DNA of 64,000 nt from NCBI RefSeq assembly GCF_001426195.1, contig NZ_LMRS01000012.1:615178-679177 (forward strand), read 5' to 3'. Below the pieces are notes generated by a model. That model saw only the letters and a program-made list of their open reading frames with translations. It made no database searches and was not told where the DNA came from. Position numbers and translations under genes: made by a program. Source of the stretch: Sphingomonas sp. Leaf339. Lineage in GTDB: Bacteria; Pseudomonadota; Alphaproteobacteria; Sphingomonadales; Sphingomonadaceae. Every line of letters begins with the position of its first letter. Position 1 is the stretch's first letter. Shown here piece after piece: positions 15,537 through 24,109 of the stretch.

Positions 15537-18431
15537 TCAGAATTTTGCGCCGAGGCGTACATACCCGAACTGATCGGGCAGGTCGTACGTCGTCGGATCG
15601 AAGCCACCGCAGCTCAGGCAGTCGGGCGCACGCTTACCCAGTACGTTGTTGACGCCAAGGGTCAGCATGAAACGTCGCTCTGCAAAGGGCAGGTTCCAGC
15701 CGACCTGCGCATCGAGATAGATCGTCGCCTTTATCTCGTTGTTGTCATAGGCCGGCTCGATCACCTTGCTTATGAAACGACCGGTGATGGAAGCGAGGAA
15801 ATTCTCGCTGCTCCAGTCCAGCGTGGAGTTCGATTTGAAGCGCGGATAGGCCTGATCGCCACGCTCGGTCCCCTGCCGCTCCAGCTTCTGGCTGCCGGTC
15901 GCGGTCGGTAAGGTGGTCGAATATTCCAGCAGATAGTTGTTGGCCCAGGTCAGGCCGATCGTGCCCGTGCCGATCGATGGACTACGATAGGTCAGGATCG
16001 CGTCGATCCCCTCGCTCTTGATGCTCGCAATGTTCTGCAACAAGCCGCGGATCTGGGTGATCTGGCCGGTGGCGGAACGGGTGATCGCGCTGCACGCGAC
16101 CGGATCGTTCGATCCCGTGCAATTGGCGAGCAGCACGTCGGCGCCGATCGACGAGATCGCGTCATCGACCTTGATCGTGTAGTAATCTGCCTCAAGGCTC
16201 AAGTTGCCGACGATGCCGCCGCGCGCCCAGCCGGGGCTATAGACACCGCCGACGATCCAGCTTTCCGATGTCTCGGATTTCAGCGCGCGATTGCCGCCGG
16301 TCAGAATCGGCAACTGCAGGCCGTTCTGCACATAGCTGCCGTTCGCCGGCACACCCTGCGTGACGCAATTCTGGCGTACCGTCGCAGACGCACCATTGCT
16401 GTTGAAACCGGAGCACGGGTCGATGACTTCGCCATCGAAGCGCGACGGCGTGCCGAAGAGTTCGCCGATGCTCGGTGCCCGGAAACCTTGTGCCCAAGTA
16501 CCGCGCAAACGCAGATCATCGATCGGCTTCCAGCTGATACCCGCCTTCATCGTCGTCTTGCTGCCGCTGGTCGAATAATCGGAATAGCGGGCAGCGAACG
16601 ACCCTTCGAGCAGTCGGAAGAACGGTATGTCCTTCAACAGGGGGATGCTGAGTTCGCCATAGACTTCGTGCGCGTTGATACTGCCCGCCGTTGGCTGGGC
16701 CGGAATGTCCGAACCCAAGCCCGCCGATACGATCGGATCTGGTGTGAACGACCCAGCCTGACGCCGGAACTCGTATCCGACCGCCAGACCCAACGGACCC
16801 GCTGGCAGGCTCAGTAGGTTACCGGTAATGTTGAACGTCGCGTCGGTCAGCGACTGGTCACTGCGGTCACGCTGGTCAAACGTCACGTAATCGATCATCG
16901 CCTGCGTGATCGATCCCGCACCGCCAAAGATGTTGAACGGCACGCACGCGCCGGTGCAGGCCGATACCGGCCCCAGCGCGACGGCCAGATTGGCCGCGTT
17001 GACGTTGCCCTGCATCTTCTGCTTCGCTTCGGTCTCGGCGTGGATTGCGGTGGCATCCCAGTACCACGTGCCGTTGCCGATCGGGATCTGCCCCTCCAGC
17101 GTCGAGCTAACGTACATCGTGCTGACCCGCTGCGAATAATGGCGCGGGCCGTTTTCGACGAAGCGACGGCCGATGAACGCGTAGTTGGCGGGCACGCCAT
17201 TTGCGCCGGTGCTGAGCGTAACGCCGAACGGGTTGAACGGATTCGTACGATCGATCGAGATCGTATCGAGCAGGTTGCCGTTGCCGGCGTCGGGACCCAC
17301 GAACAGGGGCAGCGGCGCCGCCTGATTGTCCGATGTGCGGCGGTTGTAGATCACCTTCGTGCTGAATTTGACGTTGTCGCCCAGATCGCCCGAGAAATTG
17401 ATGAACGCACCGATCCGTTCGTTCGGCGTCAGCAGATAGTTGACCGGGCGGAAGTTGTACCGGTCGGCGGTGGTGAACGACTTGAAGTCTCCGTTTGCGC
17501 CGGTGGGATCGATCGGAACGAAGCGTGGGCGCGTCAGCGGATTCGACCGCAGCGTCAGGTTCAACGACTCACCCGTCAGCGGGTTGTTGACGATGAAACG
17601 GCCGTTGGGTGTCGCGGAGCTGCAGCTGGACGTGCAGGCGGTCTCACCCGGATTGGGGAAGCTGTAATACGGGCGATCACCGGCGAAAACACTGCCCTGT
17701 TTGATGTAATTCGCGCCCGCTACGAACGAGACGCCGGCATCGTCGTCACGATGTCCCCAGCTCAACTGATAGTTCTGGGTGACGCCGTCGCCTTCGTCAT
17801 AGGCGCCGACCTGGGCACTGGCGACGAAGCCGTTCTGGCGTTTCTTGGTGATGATGTTGACGACGCCGGCGATCGCGTCGGAACCGTAGATTGTCGAGGC
17901 ACCATCGCGCAGCACCTCGATCCGTTCGACCATGCTGTCAGGAATCGAGTTGATATCCACGGCACCGGGGACGCCGCTGGCCGACGAGCCGTTGATATAA
18001 CGCTGGCCATCGAGCAGCACCAATGTGCGGCGGCTGCCCAGATAGCGCAAGTCGATCTCCGCCGAGCCCGCGCCTACGCCGCCACCGTCGGGCGGATTGC
18101 CGTTGTTGCCGCTGCGGTTGAACCGGGAATTGAGGCCGCCGGCGCTGCCGGGCAGGCGTTGCAACACGTCCGCGATCGACGACAGGCCGGTGCGCGCGAT
18201 GTCTGCGCTGTCGACGGTGGTCAGGGGCGCCGCCTGTGCCAGCGGATCGCGGCGGATACGCGAGCCGGTGACGACGATGTCCTCGCCGGGCGCGGAGGCG
18301 CTGTTGCTGTCCGTGCCGGCGACAGATGCCTCGGCAACTTGCGCCACGGCGCTAGTTGCAATGGCAAGGCTGAACGCTGCCGCGCTCGCAAATAGTAGGC
18401 GACGTTGCGCCATGATGGTCAATGATCGCAT
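15537..18431 (-). CDS. TonB-dependent receptor of the peptide-use locus
   Basis: A 964-residue outer-membrane receptor. Signal peptide in the first 38 residues, TonB-box region GEDIVVTGSRIRR, plug domain (ADVLQRLPGSAGG ... RTLVLLDGQRYI ... IEVLRDGASTIYGSDAIAGVVNIIT), then a beta-barrel ending in an aromatic strand with a final Phe (GYVRLGAKF). The plug type is the one often paired with peptidases in Sphingomonas and Caulobacter. Start set at 18431 (MRSLTIMAQRR) with AGGGGA upstream; the frame is open to 18500. Neighbouring DUF885, S9 and S10 genes suggest import of peptides; the ligand is inferred. Confidence 0.92.
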   Translation of the reverse strand: MRSLTIMAQRRLLFASAAAFSLAIATSAVAQVAEASVAGTDSNSASAPGEDIVVTGSRIRRDPLAQAAPLTTVDSADIARTGLSSIADVLQRLPGSAGGLNSRFNRSGNNGNPPDGGGVGAGSAEIDLRYLGSRRTLVLLDGQRYINGSSASGVPGAVDINSIPDSMVERIEVLRDGASTIYGSDAIAGVVNIITKKRQNGFVASAQVGAYDEGDGVTQNYQLSWGHRDDDAGVSFVAGANYIKQGSVFAGDRPYYSFPNPGETACTSSCSSATPNGRFIVNNPLTGESLNLTLRSNPLTRPRFVPIDPTGANGDFKSFTTADRYNFRPVNYLLTPNERIGAFINFSGDLGDNVKFSTKVIYNRRTSDNQAAPLPLFVGPDAGNGNLLDTISIDRTNPFNPFGVTLSTGANGVPANYAFIGRRFVENGPRHYSQRVSTMYVSSTLEGQIPIGNGTWYWDATAIHAETEAKQKMQGNVNAANLAVALGPVSACTGACVPFNIFGGAGSITQAMIDYVTFDQRDRSDQSLTDATFNITGNLLSLPAGPLGLAVGYEFRRQAGSFTPDPIVSAGLGSDIPAQPTAGSINAHEVYGELSIPLLKDIPFFRLLEGSFAARYSDYSTSGSKTTMKAGISWKPIDDLRLRGTWAQGFRAPSIGELFGTPSRFDGEVIDPCSGFNSNGASATVRQNCVTQGVPANGSYVQNGLQLPILTGGNRALKSETSESWIVGGVYSPGWARGGIVGNLSLEADYYTIKVDDAISSIGADVLLANCTGSNDPVACSAITRSATGQITQIRGLLQNIASIKSEGIDAILTYRSPSIGTGTIGLTWANNYLLEYSTTLPTATGSQKLERQGTERGDQAYPRFKSNSTLDWSSENFLASITGRFISKVIEPAYDNNEIKATIYLDAQVGWNLPFAERRFMLTLGVNNVLGKRAPDCLSCGGFDPTTYDLPDQFGYVRLGAKF

Positions 18432-18479
18432 TGGTGTTCCCCTTTTTATCAGTCGCTCCTTGTTCCTGCCTGCGGATGC

Positions 18480-18547
18480 GGTGTCGCATCGTGGCGACAC
18501 CTGTCATCGAAACTCTCGATGGTAAGTTTATGGTTCATTCCTGAACC
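18480..18547. repeat. Three successive inverted repeats before the TonB receptor
   Basis: In the 200-base gap between the DUF885 gene and the receptor stand three perfect short hairpins: GGTGTCGC/GCGACACC (18480-18487/18494-18501), CATCGA/TCGATG (18505-18510/18516-18521) and GGTTCA/TGAACC (18532-18537/18542-18547). All would lie in the receptor's leader or promoter. They may set relative expression of the two genes or bind a regulator. Confidence 0.5.
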
Positions 18548-18631
18548 AGCGGATCACGGACGGCTATACGGTGTAATGCCCGAGAATCCGCCATGCGGAG
18601 CAGTGGAGCCGGCCCGCCTGCTGCTTGGGCC

Positions 18632-20302
18632 TCATCGCGGCGTGTCCATCATCTCCTCCTCAATCAGTGCGACGGGAATGATGCCGGGGCGGGTCATGGC
18701 GTTCAGGGTTTCGGCGGCATCGAACGGCCGCCTTTCCAGCTGCGCGCGATCGGACAATCGGGCGAGCAGGTGGTCGAACTGCAATTTGCCGGTCACATAG
18801 CTGCTGCCGTACCCTGGCTGGCGTAGATACAGCAACTGTTCGAAACCGACGAGATCGCTCTTCGCCTGCGCCCAGCCGCGCGGTGTCCATCGTTCGTGAA
18901 ACGCGCCAGCCTCGGCCAGCGTCATCTGGTTGGCCTGGACATAAAGCGACGCAAGCCCCCGCGCCGCGCGATTGGCGAGCATGATCCAGACCAGTTCCCG
19001 CCCGCGGGGTAGATCATCGTACAGCCCAGTCTGCATGGTGATCTCCTCCATCGCCGTCGCGAAGCCCTCCGACCGCTCCATCCAGATGTTGAACAAGAGG
19101 GGTCCCTGTCGGATCGGATCGGCGTTTGGCTCGTGCTTCAGGCGCGCGAGGTCAATCCAGTGATAGAAGTGGCTGTACAGCGGCAACGGATCGCGCGCGG
19201 TCACCAACGAAAAGAAGTTACGTTGATCCGGCGGTGTATAGGGTAAGGTCTGCGCCGCCATGGCCGCCCGATAATAGGGACGATCGGACACGATTCCGGT
19301 ACGGACCAGAAAATCGGAAAAGCGCCGCGCCCGCTCGGCCGACAGTCGGCGATAGGCGGCCGGGTCATCAACCGGATCGAGCGGTGGCAAGGCGCGGTTC
19401 CGCACCTCTTCCAGACGCAACGAGGTTTGGACACGGTCCAGTTCGCGCTGCAACAACGACACCTGCGCCTGCCAGTCATAGGGGAGCAGATGGACGTGGC
19501 GCATCGCCCAGTCGTAATCGGCCTTGCCGATACCCGAAGGGCCGGTCTTGCGGGGGGCTTGTGCCGCCACCCAAGCGGCGAACCGGTCGGTCGCCTCTCG
19601 CGCGGCACGCACGGCGGGGCGTAGTGCAGTACCATCTGGCCCGGCGAGCGTCGCGGTTTTCGATCCCTCCAGAGTCCGCATCGCCAACATGCCAGCTTCG
19701 AGCTTTGCCAGATTTTCGCTCTGCTCGTGAAGCGCGCGCCCCGCATACAACCAAAGGTCACGGGCATTGCCGTCGTTCAGTGTTCCTCGCGCCTGTTCCA
19801 GCATTGGCGGCACGGTGTGTAGCATCGTGCCCAGCCGCGCCGCGTCCTTGCTCGATAGGGGATAGTCAAACCGGAATAGATCGATCACCGGGGCATTCGG
19901 CCCTTCGTGCCCAGGTACATCGCTCTGCTCCGCCCAGACATTGGCGTAGAAGCCGGGATCACGCGCCCACGGACGAAGTACCCGCAGATTGAAGTCGAAT
20001 CCGTTCATCTCCGCTTCGATCAGGTGCGCGTCGATCAGATCGGCCTTGCTCCACCCGCGCCGGTCGAGGCGGGCAAGTCGGTGCTGCCACTGTTTCAGCG
20101 CGGCTGAGCGTCGGGCAATGGCGGCTTTACTGTAATCGGGCACCCGGATGTCGGATGGCTCCACGAACTGCCGCCATTCCGCAAATAGCTGTCGCAGCTG
20201 GACTGACGGAGCCGTTGTCATTTCCGTTTGCGCCGACACCGGCACCCCGATCGGCGCGGTGGCGAAGGCGATGGCCAACATGGAAAACCAACGACGCGTC
20301 AT
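18632..20302 (-). CDS. Secreted DUF885-like protein
   Basis: A 556-residue protein with a signal peptide (residues 1-24, cleaved near VSAQT). The body has the helical layout of DUF885, a family of likely zinc peptidases: YSHFYHWIDLARLKHEP, then NIWMERSEGFATAMEE, and RPGIIPVALIEEEM at the end. The usual HEXXPGHH metal motif is not apparent; LKHEPNADP stands about where it should be and EGF replaces the usual EGW. It may be inactive or use altered ligands. ATG at 20302 has GGGGAAGGTGG upstream. It faces the S9 peptidase across a shared promoter. Confidence 0.7.
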   Translation of the reverse strand: MTRRWFSMLAIAFATAPIGVPVSAQTEMTTAPSVQLRQLFAEWRQFVEPSDIRVPDYSKAAIARRSAALKQWQHRLARLDRRGWSKADLIDAHLIEAEMNGFDFNLRVLRPWARDPGFYANVWAEQSDVPGHEGPNAPVIDLFRFDYPLSSKDAARLGTMLHTVPPMLEQARGTLNDGNARDLWLYAGRALHEQSENLAKLEAGMLAMRTLEGSKTATLAGPDGTALRPAVRAAREATDRFAAWVAAQAPRKTGPSGIGKADYDWAMRHVHLLPYDWQAQVSLLQRELDRVQTSLRLEEVRNRALPPLDPVDDPAAYRRLSAERARRFSDFLVRTGIVSDRPYYRAAMAAQTLPYTPPDQRNFFSLVTARDPLPLYSHFYHWIDLARLKHEPNADPIRQGPLLFNIWMERSEGFATAMEEITMQTGLYDDLPRGRELVWIMLANRAARGLASLYVQANQMTLAEAGAFHERWTPRGWAQAKSDLVGFEQLLYLRQPGYGSSYVTGKLQFDHLLARLSDRAQLERRPFDAAETLNAMTRPGIIPVALIEEEMMDTPR

Positions 20303-20319
20303 CCACCTTCCCCTTAATT

Positions 20320-20330
20320 TATACAGTATA
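20320..20330. promoter_or_regulatory. Palindrome in the divergent peptidase promoter
   Basis: TATACAGTATA, a perfect 11-base palindrome in an AT-rich patch, 17 bases before the DUF885 gene start and 124 before the S9 peptidase start. The form resembles operators of GntR-type repressors. No regulator gene is in this locus, so a factor encoded elsewhere would be needed. Confidence 0.45.
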
Positions 20331-20453
20331 CTAACACATCAAAACGGATGTCAAATGTGCTGGGTGACGGCAGCCCCGACGAACCTAAGCAACATCGGAG
20401 TTGCACCGGAAACGCAATCAGGCATTGTTCCACTATCCATTTAGGAGCGTCCC

Positions 20454-22535
20454 TTGCGCCTCACCATCGCCCTACTGCTTCTGACCACCACGGCACCCGC
20501 CGCCGCGCAGCAACCGACCCACGCCGCACCGGCGGAGGTTCCGACCCGCCAGTTCGGCGGTGCGGATCTGTTCGGCCTGTCGATCGCCGCCGATCCACAG
20601 ATCAGTCCGGACGGCCGCACGATCGTGTACGTCCGTCGCACCGGCGACGTGATGACCGATCGGATGCAGTCGTCATTATGGCTGATCGACGTGGCGACAG
20701 GGCGACAGTCACCGTTTACCGCCCAAGGGTCCAGTCCCCGCTGGTCACCCGCCGGCACCCGAATCGCCTATGTGGCGAGTGACGGCGATGGCGGCGGTTC
20801 GCAGTTGTTCGTACGCTGGATCGCGACAGGCGCCAGTGCACGCGTAACCAGTTTTCCCGGCGCTCCGCAGTCGCTCGCCTGGTCGCCGGATGGAACGCGG
20901 CTCGCCTATATCGCGACCGTCGCGGGCGAGGCGTCGACGCTGGGCAAGGCCCCGCCCAAACCCGAGGGTGCGAAATGGGCCCAGCCGCTGACCGTCATCG
21001 ATCGCGTCAATTATCGCAATGACGGCCCAGGTTATGTGAAACCCGGTCGCGACCATTTGTTCGTTATCGCGGCGGACGGTGGCGCGGCGCGGCAACTGAC
21101 GTTTGGCGCCTTCGACGATGGCGGTCCCCTGTCATGGACGCCCGATGGCCGCGAGATCGTCTTCGCCGCCATCCGGGGGCCGGATGCCGAACGGCAGGTG
21201 ATGAATTCCGACATCATCTCGGTCGACGTCGTCAGCGGCGCGATGCGGACATTGACGTCGCGCGATGGCCCGGATGGCCAGCCGCGCGTATCGCCGGATG
21301 GGACGAGGATCGCGTGGCTGGGCTTCGACGACAAACGTCGCAGTTACGAAAATACGCAGCTTTATGTCGGAGATCGCACCGCGGCCGCGCCGCGATCGCT
21401 CACCGCGTCACTGGACCGCGCGATCGACGATGCTGTGTGGGCGGCGGACGGCCGCAGCCTGTACGCCAGCTATGATGACCACGGGCAGCGTCGGATCGCG
21501 CGGATCGCCGTCGATGGCCGAACGACACCGCTGATCGACAATGTCGAGGGCGATGCGCTCGATCGGCCCTACACGGGCGGCGAATTCTCTGTCTCAAACG
21601 GCGGTGTCATCGCGTACACCGGCGGCGACGCGAACGCGCCAGCGGATGTTTGGGTGTGGAACGCCGGCAAAGCACGCCGACTGACGCAATTGAACGCCGT
21701 GATGGCCAGTGCCAAGTCGCTGGCGACCGTTCGCAAGATCGCCGTTACGGCACCCGATGGCCGGCCGATCGACGCCTGGCTGGCGACGCCAGCCAACAGG
21801 GTAGCCGGGCGGCGCGTGTCGATGATCCTGGAAATTCATGGTGGCCCCAACAGCGCCTATGGCCCGAGCTTTTCGACCGACGTGCAACTCTACGCTGCGG
21901 CCGGTTATGCAGTGTTGTGGACCAATCCGCGCGGATCGACCTCCTACGGCGCAGATTTTGCCAACCTGATCGACAAGGCCTATCCATCGGCCGACTATGA
22001 CGACCTGATTGCCGCAGTCGATGCCGCGATTGTCGATGGTACGGCCGATCCCAGCAATCTGTTCGTCACGGGCGGGTCGGGCGGTGGCGTGCTGACCGCG
22101 TGGATTGTCGGCAAGACGGACCGGTTCAAGGCCGCCGCAACACAGAAACCGGTCATCAATTGGGTCAGTGAGGCGCTGACGATGGACAACACGCTGTTCA
22201 CCTCGCGCTATTGGTTCACCAAACTGCCTTGGGAAGATCCGATGAGCTACTGGAACCGATCACCGCTCAGTCTGGTCGGCAATGTGAAGACGCCCACGCT
22301 CGTCGTGGTCGGTAGCGACGATTACCGCACGCCGGTTAGCGAATCTGAGCAATATTATGCTGCGCTCCAGATCCGCGGCGTGCCGACCGCACTCGTGAAG
22401 GTGCCTGGCGCCAGCCATGGCGGCTTCACGTCACGCCCGTCACAATCGGCCGCCAAGGCATCGGCGATCATCGCCTGGTTCGACCGATATCGTACGAACA
22501 CCGCCGCCCCCGCCCCTGCAACCGCCGCCCAGTAA
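20454..22535 (+). CDS. Prolyl oligopeptidase family (S9) peptidase
   Basis: A 693-residue secreted serine peptidase. Signal peptide (residues 1-18, ends AAAQQ), then an N-terminal beta-propeller with TolB-like repeats (ISPDGRTIVYV, WSPDGTRLAYI, VSPDGTRIAWL), then an alpha/beta-hydrolase domain. The nucleophile is in FVTGGSGGG (about Ser541), the acid in VVGSDDYRTP (about 620) and the His in PGASHGGF (about 655), fitting the S9C acyl-peptidase group. It begins with TTG at 20454 behind TAGGAGCG. It cleaves peptides, probably in the periplasm after uptake by the receptor at 15537. Confidence 0.94.
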   Translation: MRLTIALLLLTTTAPAAAQQPTHAAPAEVPTRQFGGADLFGLSIAADPQISPDGRTIVYVRRTGDVMTDRMQSSLWLIDVATGRQSPFTAQGSSPRWSPAGTRIAYVASDGDGGGSQLFVRWIATGASARVTSFPGAPQSLAWSPDGTRLAYIATVAGEASTLGKAPPKPEGAKWAQPLTVIDRVNYRNDGPGYVKPGRDHLFVIAADGGAARQLTFGAFDDGGPLSWTPDGREIVFAAIRGPDAERQVMNSDIISVDVVSGAMRTLTSRDGPDGQPRVSPDGTRIAWLGFDDKRRSYENTQLYVGDRTAAAPRSLTASLDRAIDDAVWAADGRSLYASYDDHGQRRIARIAVDGRTTPLIDNVEGDALDRPYTGGEFSVSNGGVIAYTGGDANAPADVWVWNAGKARRLTQLNAVMASAKSLATVRKIAVTAPDGRPIDAWLATPANRVAGRRVSMILEIHGGPNSAYGPSFSTDVQLYAAAGYAVLWTNPRGSTSYGADFANLIDKAYPSADYDDLIAAVDAAIVDGTADPSNLFVTGGSGGGVLTAWIVGKTDRFKAAATQKPVINWVSEALTMDNTLFTSRYWFTKLPWEDPMSYWNRSPLSLVGNVKTPTLVVVGSDDYRTPVSESEQYYAALQIRGVPTALVKVPGASHGGFTSRPSQSAAKASAIIAWFDRYRTNTAAPAPATAAQ

Positions 22536-22542
22536 CAAGGAC

Positions 22543-24042
22543 ATGTCTTTGTCGATCACCGCCCGTCTGCTCGCCGCCACGCTCGTCCTCAGCGGCGGCG
22601 CCGCTTATGCCCAAGCCGACAAGACCACGACCACGGTCGAGAAGAAAACGGAGGATGCGCTCAAATTGCCGCCGCTGCCGGCCGACAAGTCGATCACCCA
22701 GACCGCGCGGATCGGTGGCCGGGCGATCACTTACAACGCGACGGTCGGCACAATTCCGGTGCGCGACGACAAGGGCAAGGAGATCGGGCAGGTCACCTAT
22801 ACGGCCTATACCGTGCCTGGCCGTGATCCCGGCCGACCCGTTACCTTCGCGTTCAACGGCGGGCCGGGCGCGGCATCGGTGTACCTCAATCTCGGAGCCG
22901 TCGGACCGAAGCGCGTACAGTTCGGCGCGCAGGGCGACGCGCCGTCGGATGCTCCGATCGCGCGGGATAATCCGAACAGCTGGCTCGATTTCACCGACCT
23001 CGTCTTTATCGATCCGATCGGCACGGGGTTCAGCCGCAGCCTGGTCGATGAAGCCGAAACCAAGAAGTCGTTCTATGCCAACGATCCCGACATTCGTTAT
23101 TTGTCCAAGGTCGTTTATGACTGGCTGGTCAAGGAAGGGCGTCTGCGTTCGCCAAAATATGTGATGGGCGAAAGCTATGGCGGATACCGCGCGCCGCGCA
23201 TCGCCTATGAACTACAGTCGCAGATCGGCGTGGGCGTGAACGGCCTCATCATGGTCTCACCCTATCTCGATCCTGCATCCGGGGATGACGCGACGGCGCT
23301 GTCGCCATTGCCGTGGATGACCGCCCTGCCCTCGATGGCGGCGGCCAATCTAGAGCGACAGGGGCGGTTGACGCCTGCGGCTATGGCGGACGTGGAGGCG
23401 TATACGCGCGGCGACTTCGCCCGTGATCTATTGCGGGGTCGCTCCGACCCGGAGGCGACGGGGCGTATCGTGTCACGCGTGACGGAATTGACCGGACTGG
23501 ACCCCGCGCTGGTGCGTCGCCTGGGCGGGCGCATCGATACCGGCACGTATCTCCGCGAGATTCACCGATCCGATGGGACCATCGGCAGCGTGTACGACTC
23601 CAACGTAACGGCTTTCGATCCGTTTCCCTGGTCGGCACAGCAGCAGTCCAACGATCCCATCCTCGATGCACTGATCGCGCCGACGACCAGTGCCATGGTC
23701 GATTTCGTGACGCGCGAGGTCGGCTGGAAAACGGATGCGCGGTATAATGCCCTGTCCTATGCGGTTAACCGCGCCTGGGATCGCGGCAAGCCTGCCGACA
23801 CGCCGGTGACCGATCTGCGCAAGGCGATCGCCAACGATCCGAAGATGCGGGTGTTGATTGTCCATGGCTGGGACGATCTGTCCTGCCCCTTCTTCGCTTC
23901 CCGCCTGATCGTCGATCAGATGCCGGCGTTCGGGCAGGCGGAGCGCGTACAGCTCCGGGTTTATGCCGGTGGCCACATGTTTTACAGCCGGAACGATAGT
24001 GGTGCCCGGTTCAAGGCGGATGCGGAACAGCTATATCGGTGA
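22543..24042 (+). CDS. Serine carboxypeptidase, S10 family
   Basis: A 499-residue secreted S10 peptidase. Signal peptide MSLSITARLLAATLVLSGGA, then AFNGGPGAASVYLNLGAVGPK (oxyanion region), nucleophile in VMGESYGGYRAP (about Ser211), catalytic Asp in HGWDDLSCP (about 443) and His in YAGGHMFY (about 476). It removes C-terminal residues from peptides at acid pH. The start at 22543 follows the S9 stop by 7 bases; the open frame from 22417 is inside the S9 gene. Together with S9 and DUF885 it forms a periplasmic peptide-breakdown set. Confidence 0.93.
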   Translation: MSLSITARLLAATLVLSGGAAYAQADKTTTTVEKKTEDALKLPPLPADKSITQTARIGGRAITYNATVGTIPVRDDKGKEIGQVTYTAYTVPGRDPGRPVTFAFNGGPGAASVYLNLGAVGPKRVQFGAQGDAPSDAPIARDNPNSWLDFTDLVFIDPIGTGFSRSLVDEAETKKSFYANDPDIRYLSKVVYDWLVKEGRLRSPKYVMGESYGGYRAPRIAYELQSQIGVGVNGLIMVSPYLDPASGDDATALSPLPWMTALPSMAAANLERQGRLTPAAMADVEAYTRGDFARDLLRGRSDPEATGRIVSRVTELTGLDPALVRRLGGRIDTGTYLREIHRSDGTIGSVYDSNVTAFDPFPWSAQQQSNDPILDALIAPTTSAMVDFVTREVGWKTDARYNALSYAVNRAWDRGKPADTPVTDLRKAIANDPKMRVLIVHGWDDLSCPFFASRLIVDQMPAFGQAERVQLRVYAGGHMFYSRNDSGARFKADAEQLYR

Positions 24043-24109
24043 GCGGGCGCAGCTTGGGTTTTCGTGAGCGAGAGCGCTAAGGAGGCGGTTCGGCTGTCCG
24101 GAGCGATCC

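Noticed and set aside
17040..18395. 451-codon plus-strand frame opposite the first TonB receptor
   Set aside because: Covers the plug and barrel of the receptor on the other strand; no ribosome binding site or motif.
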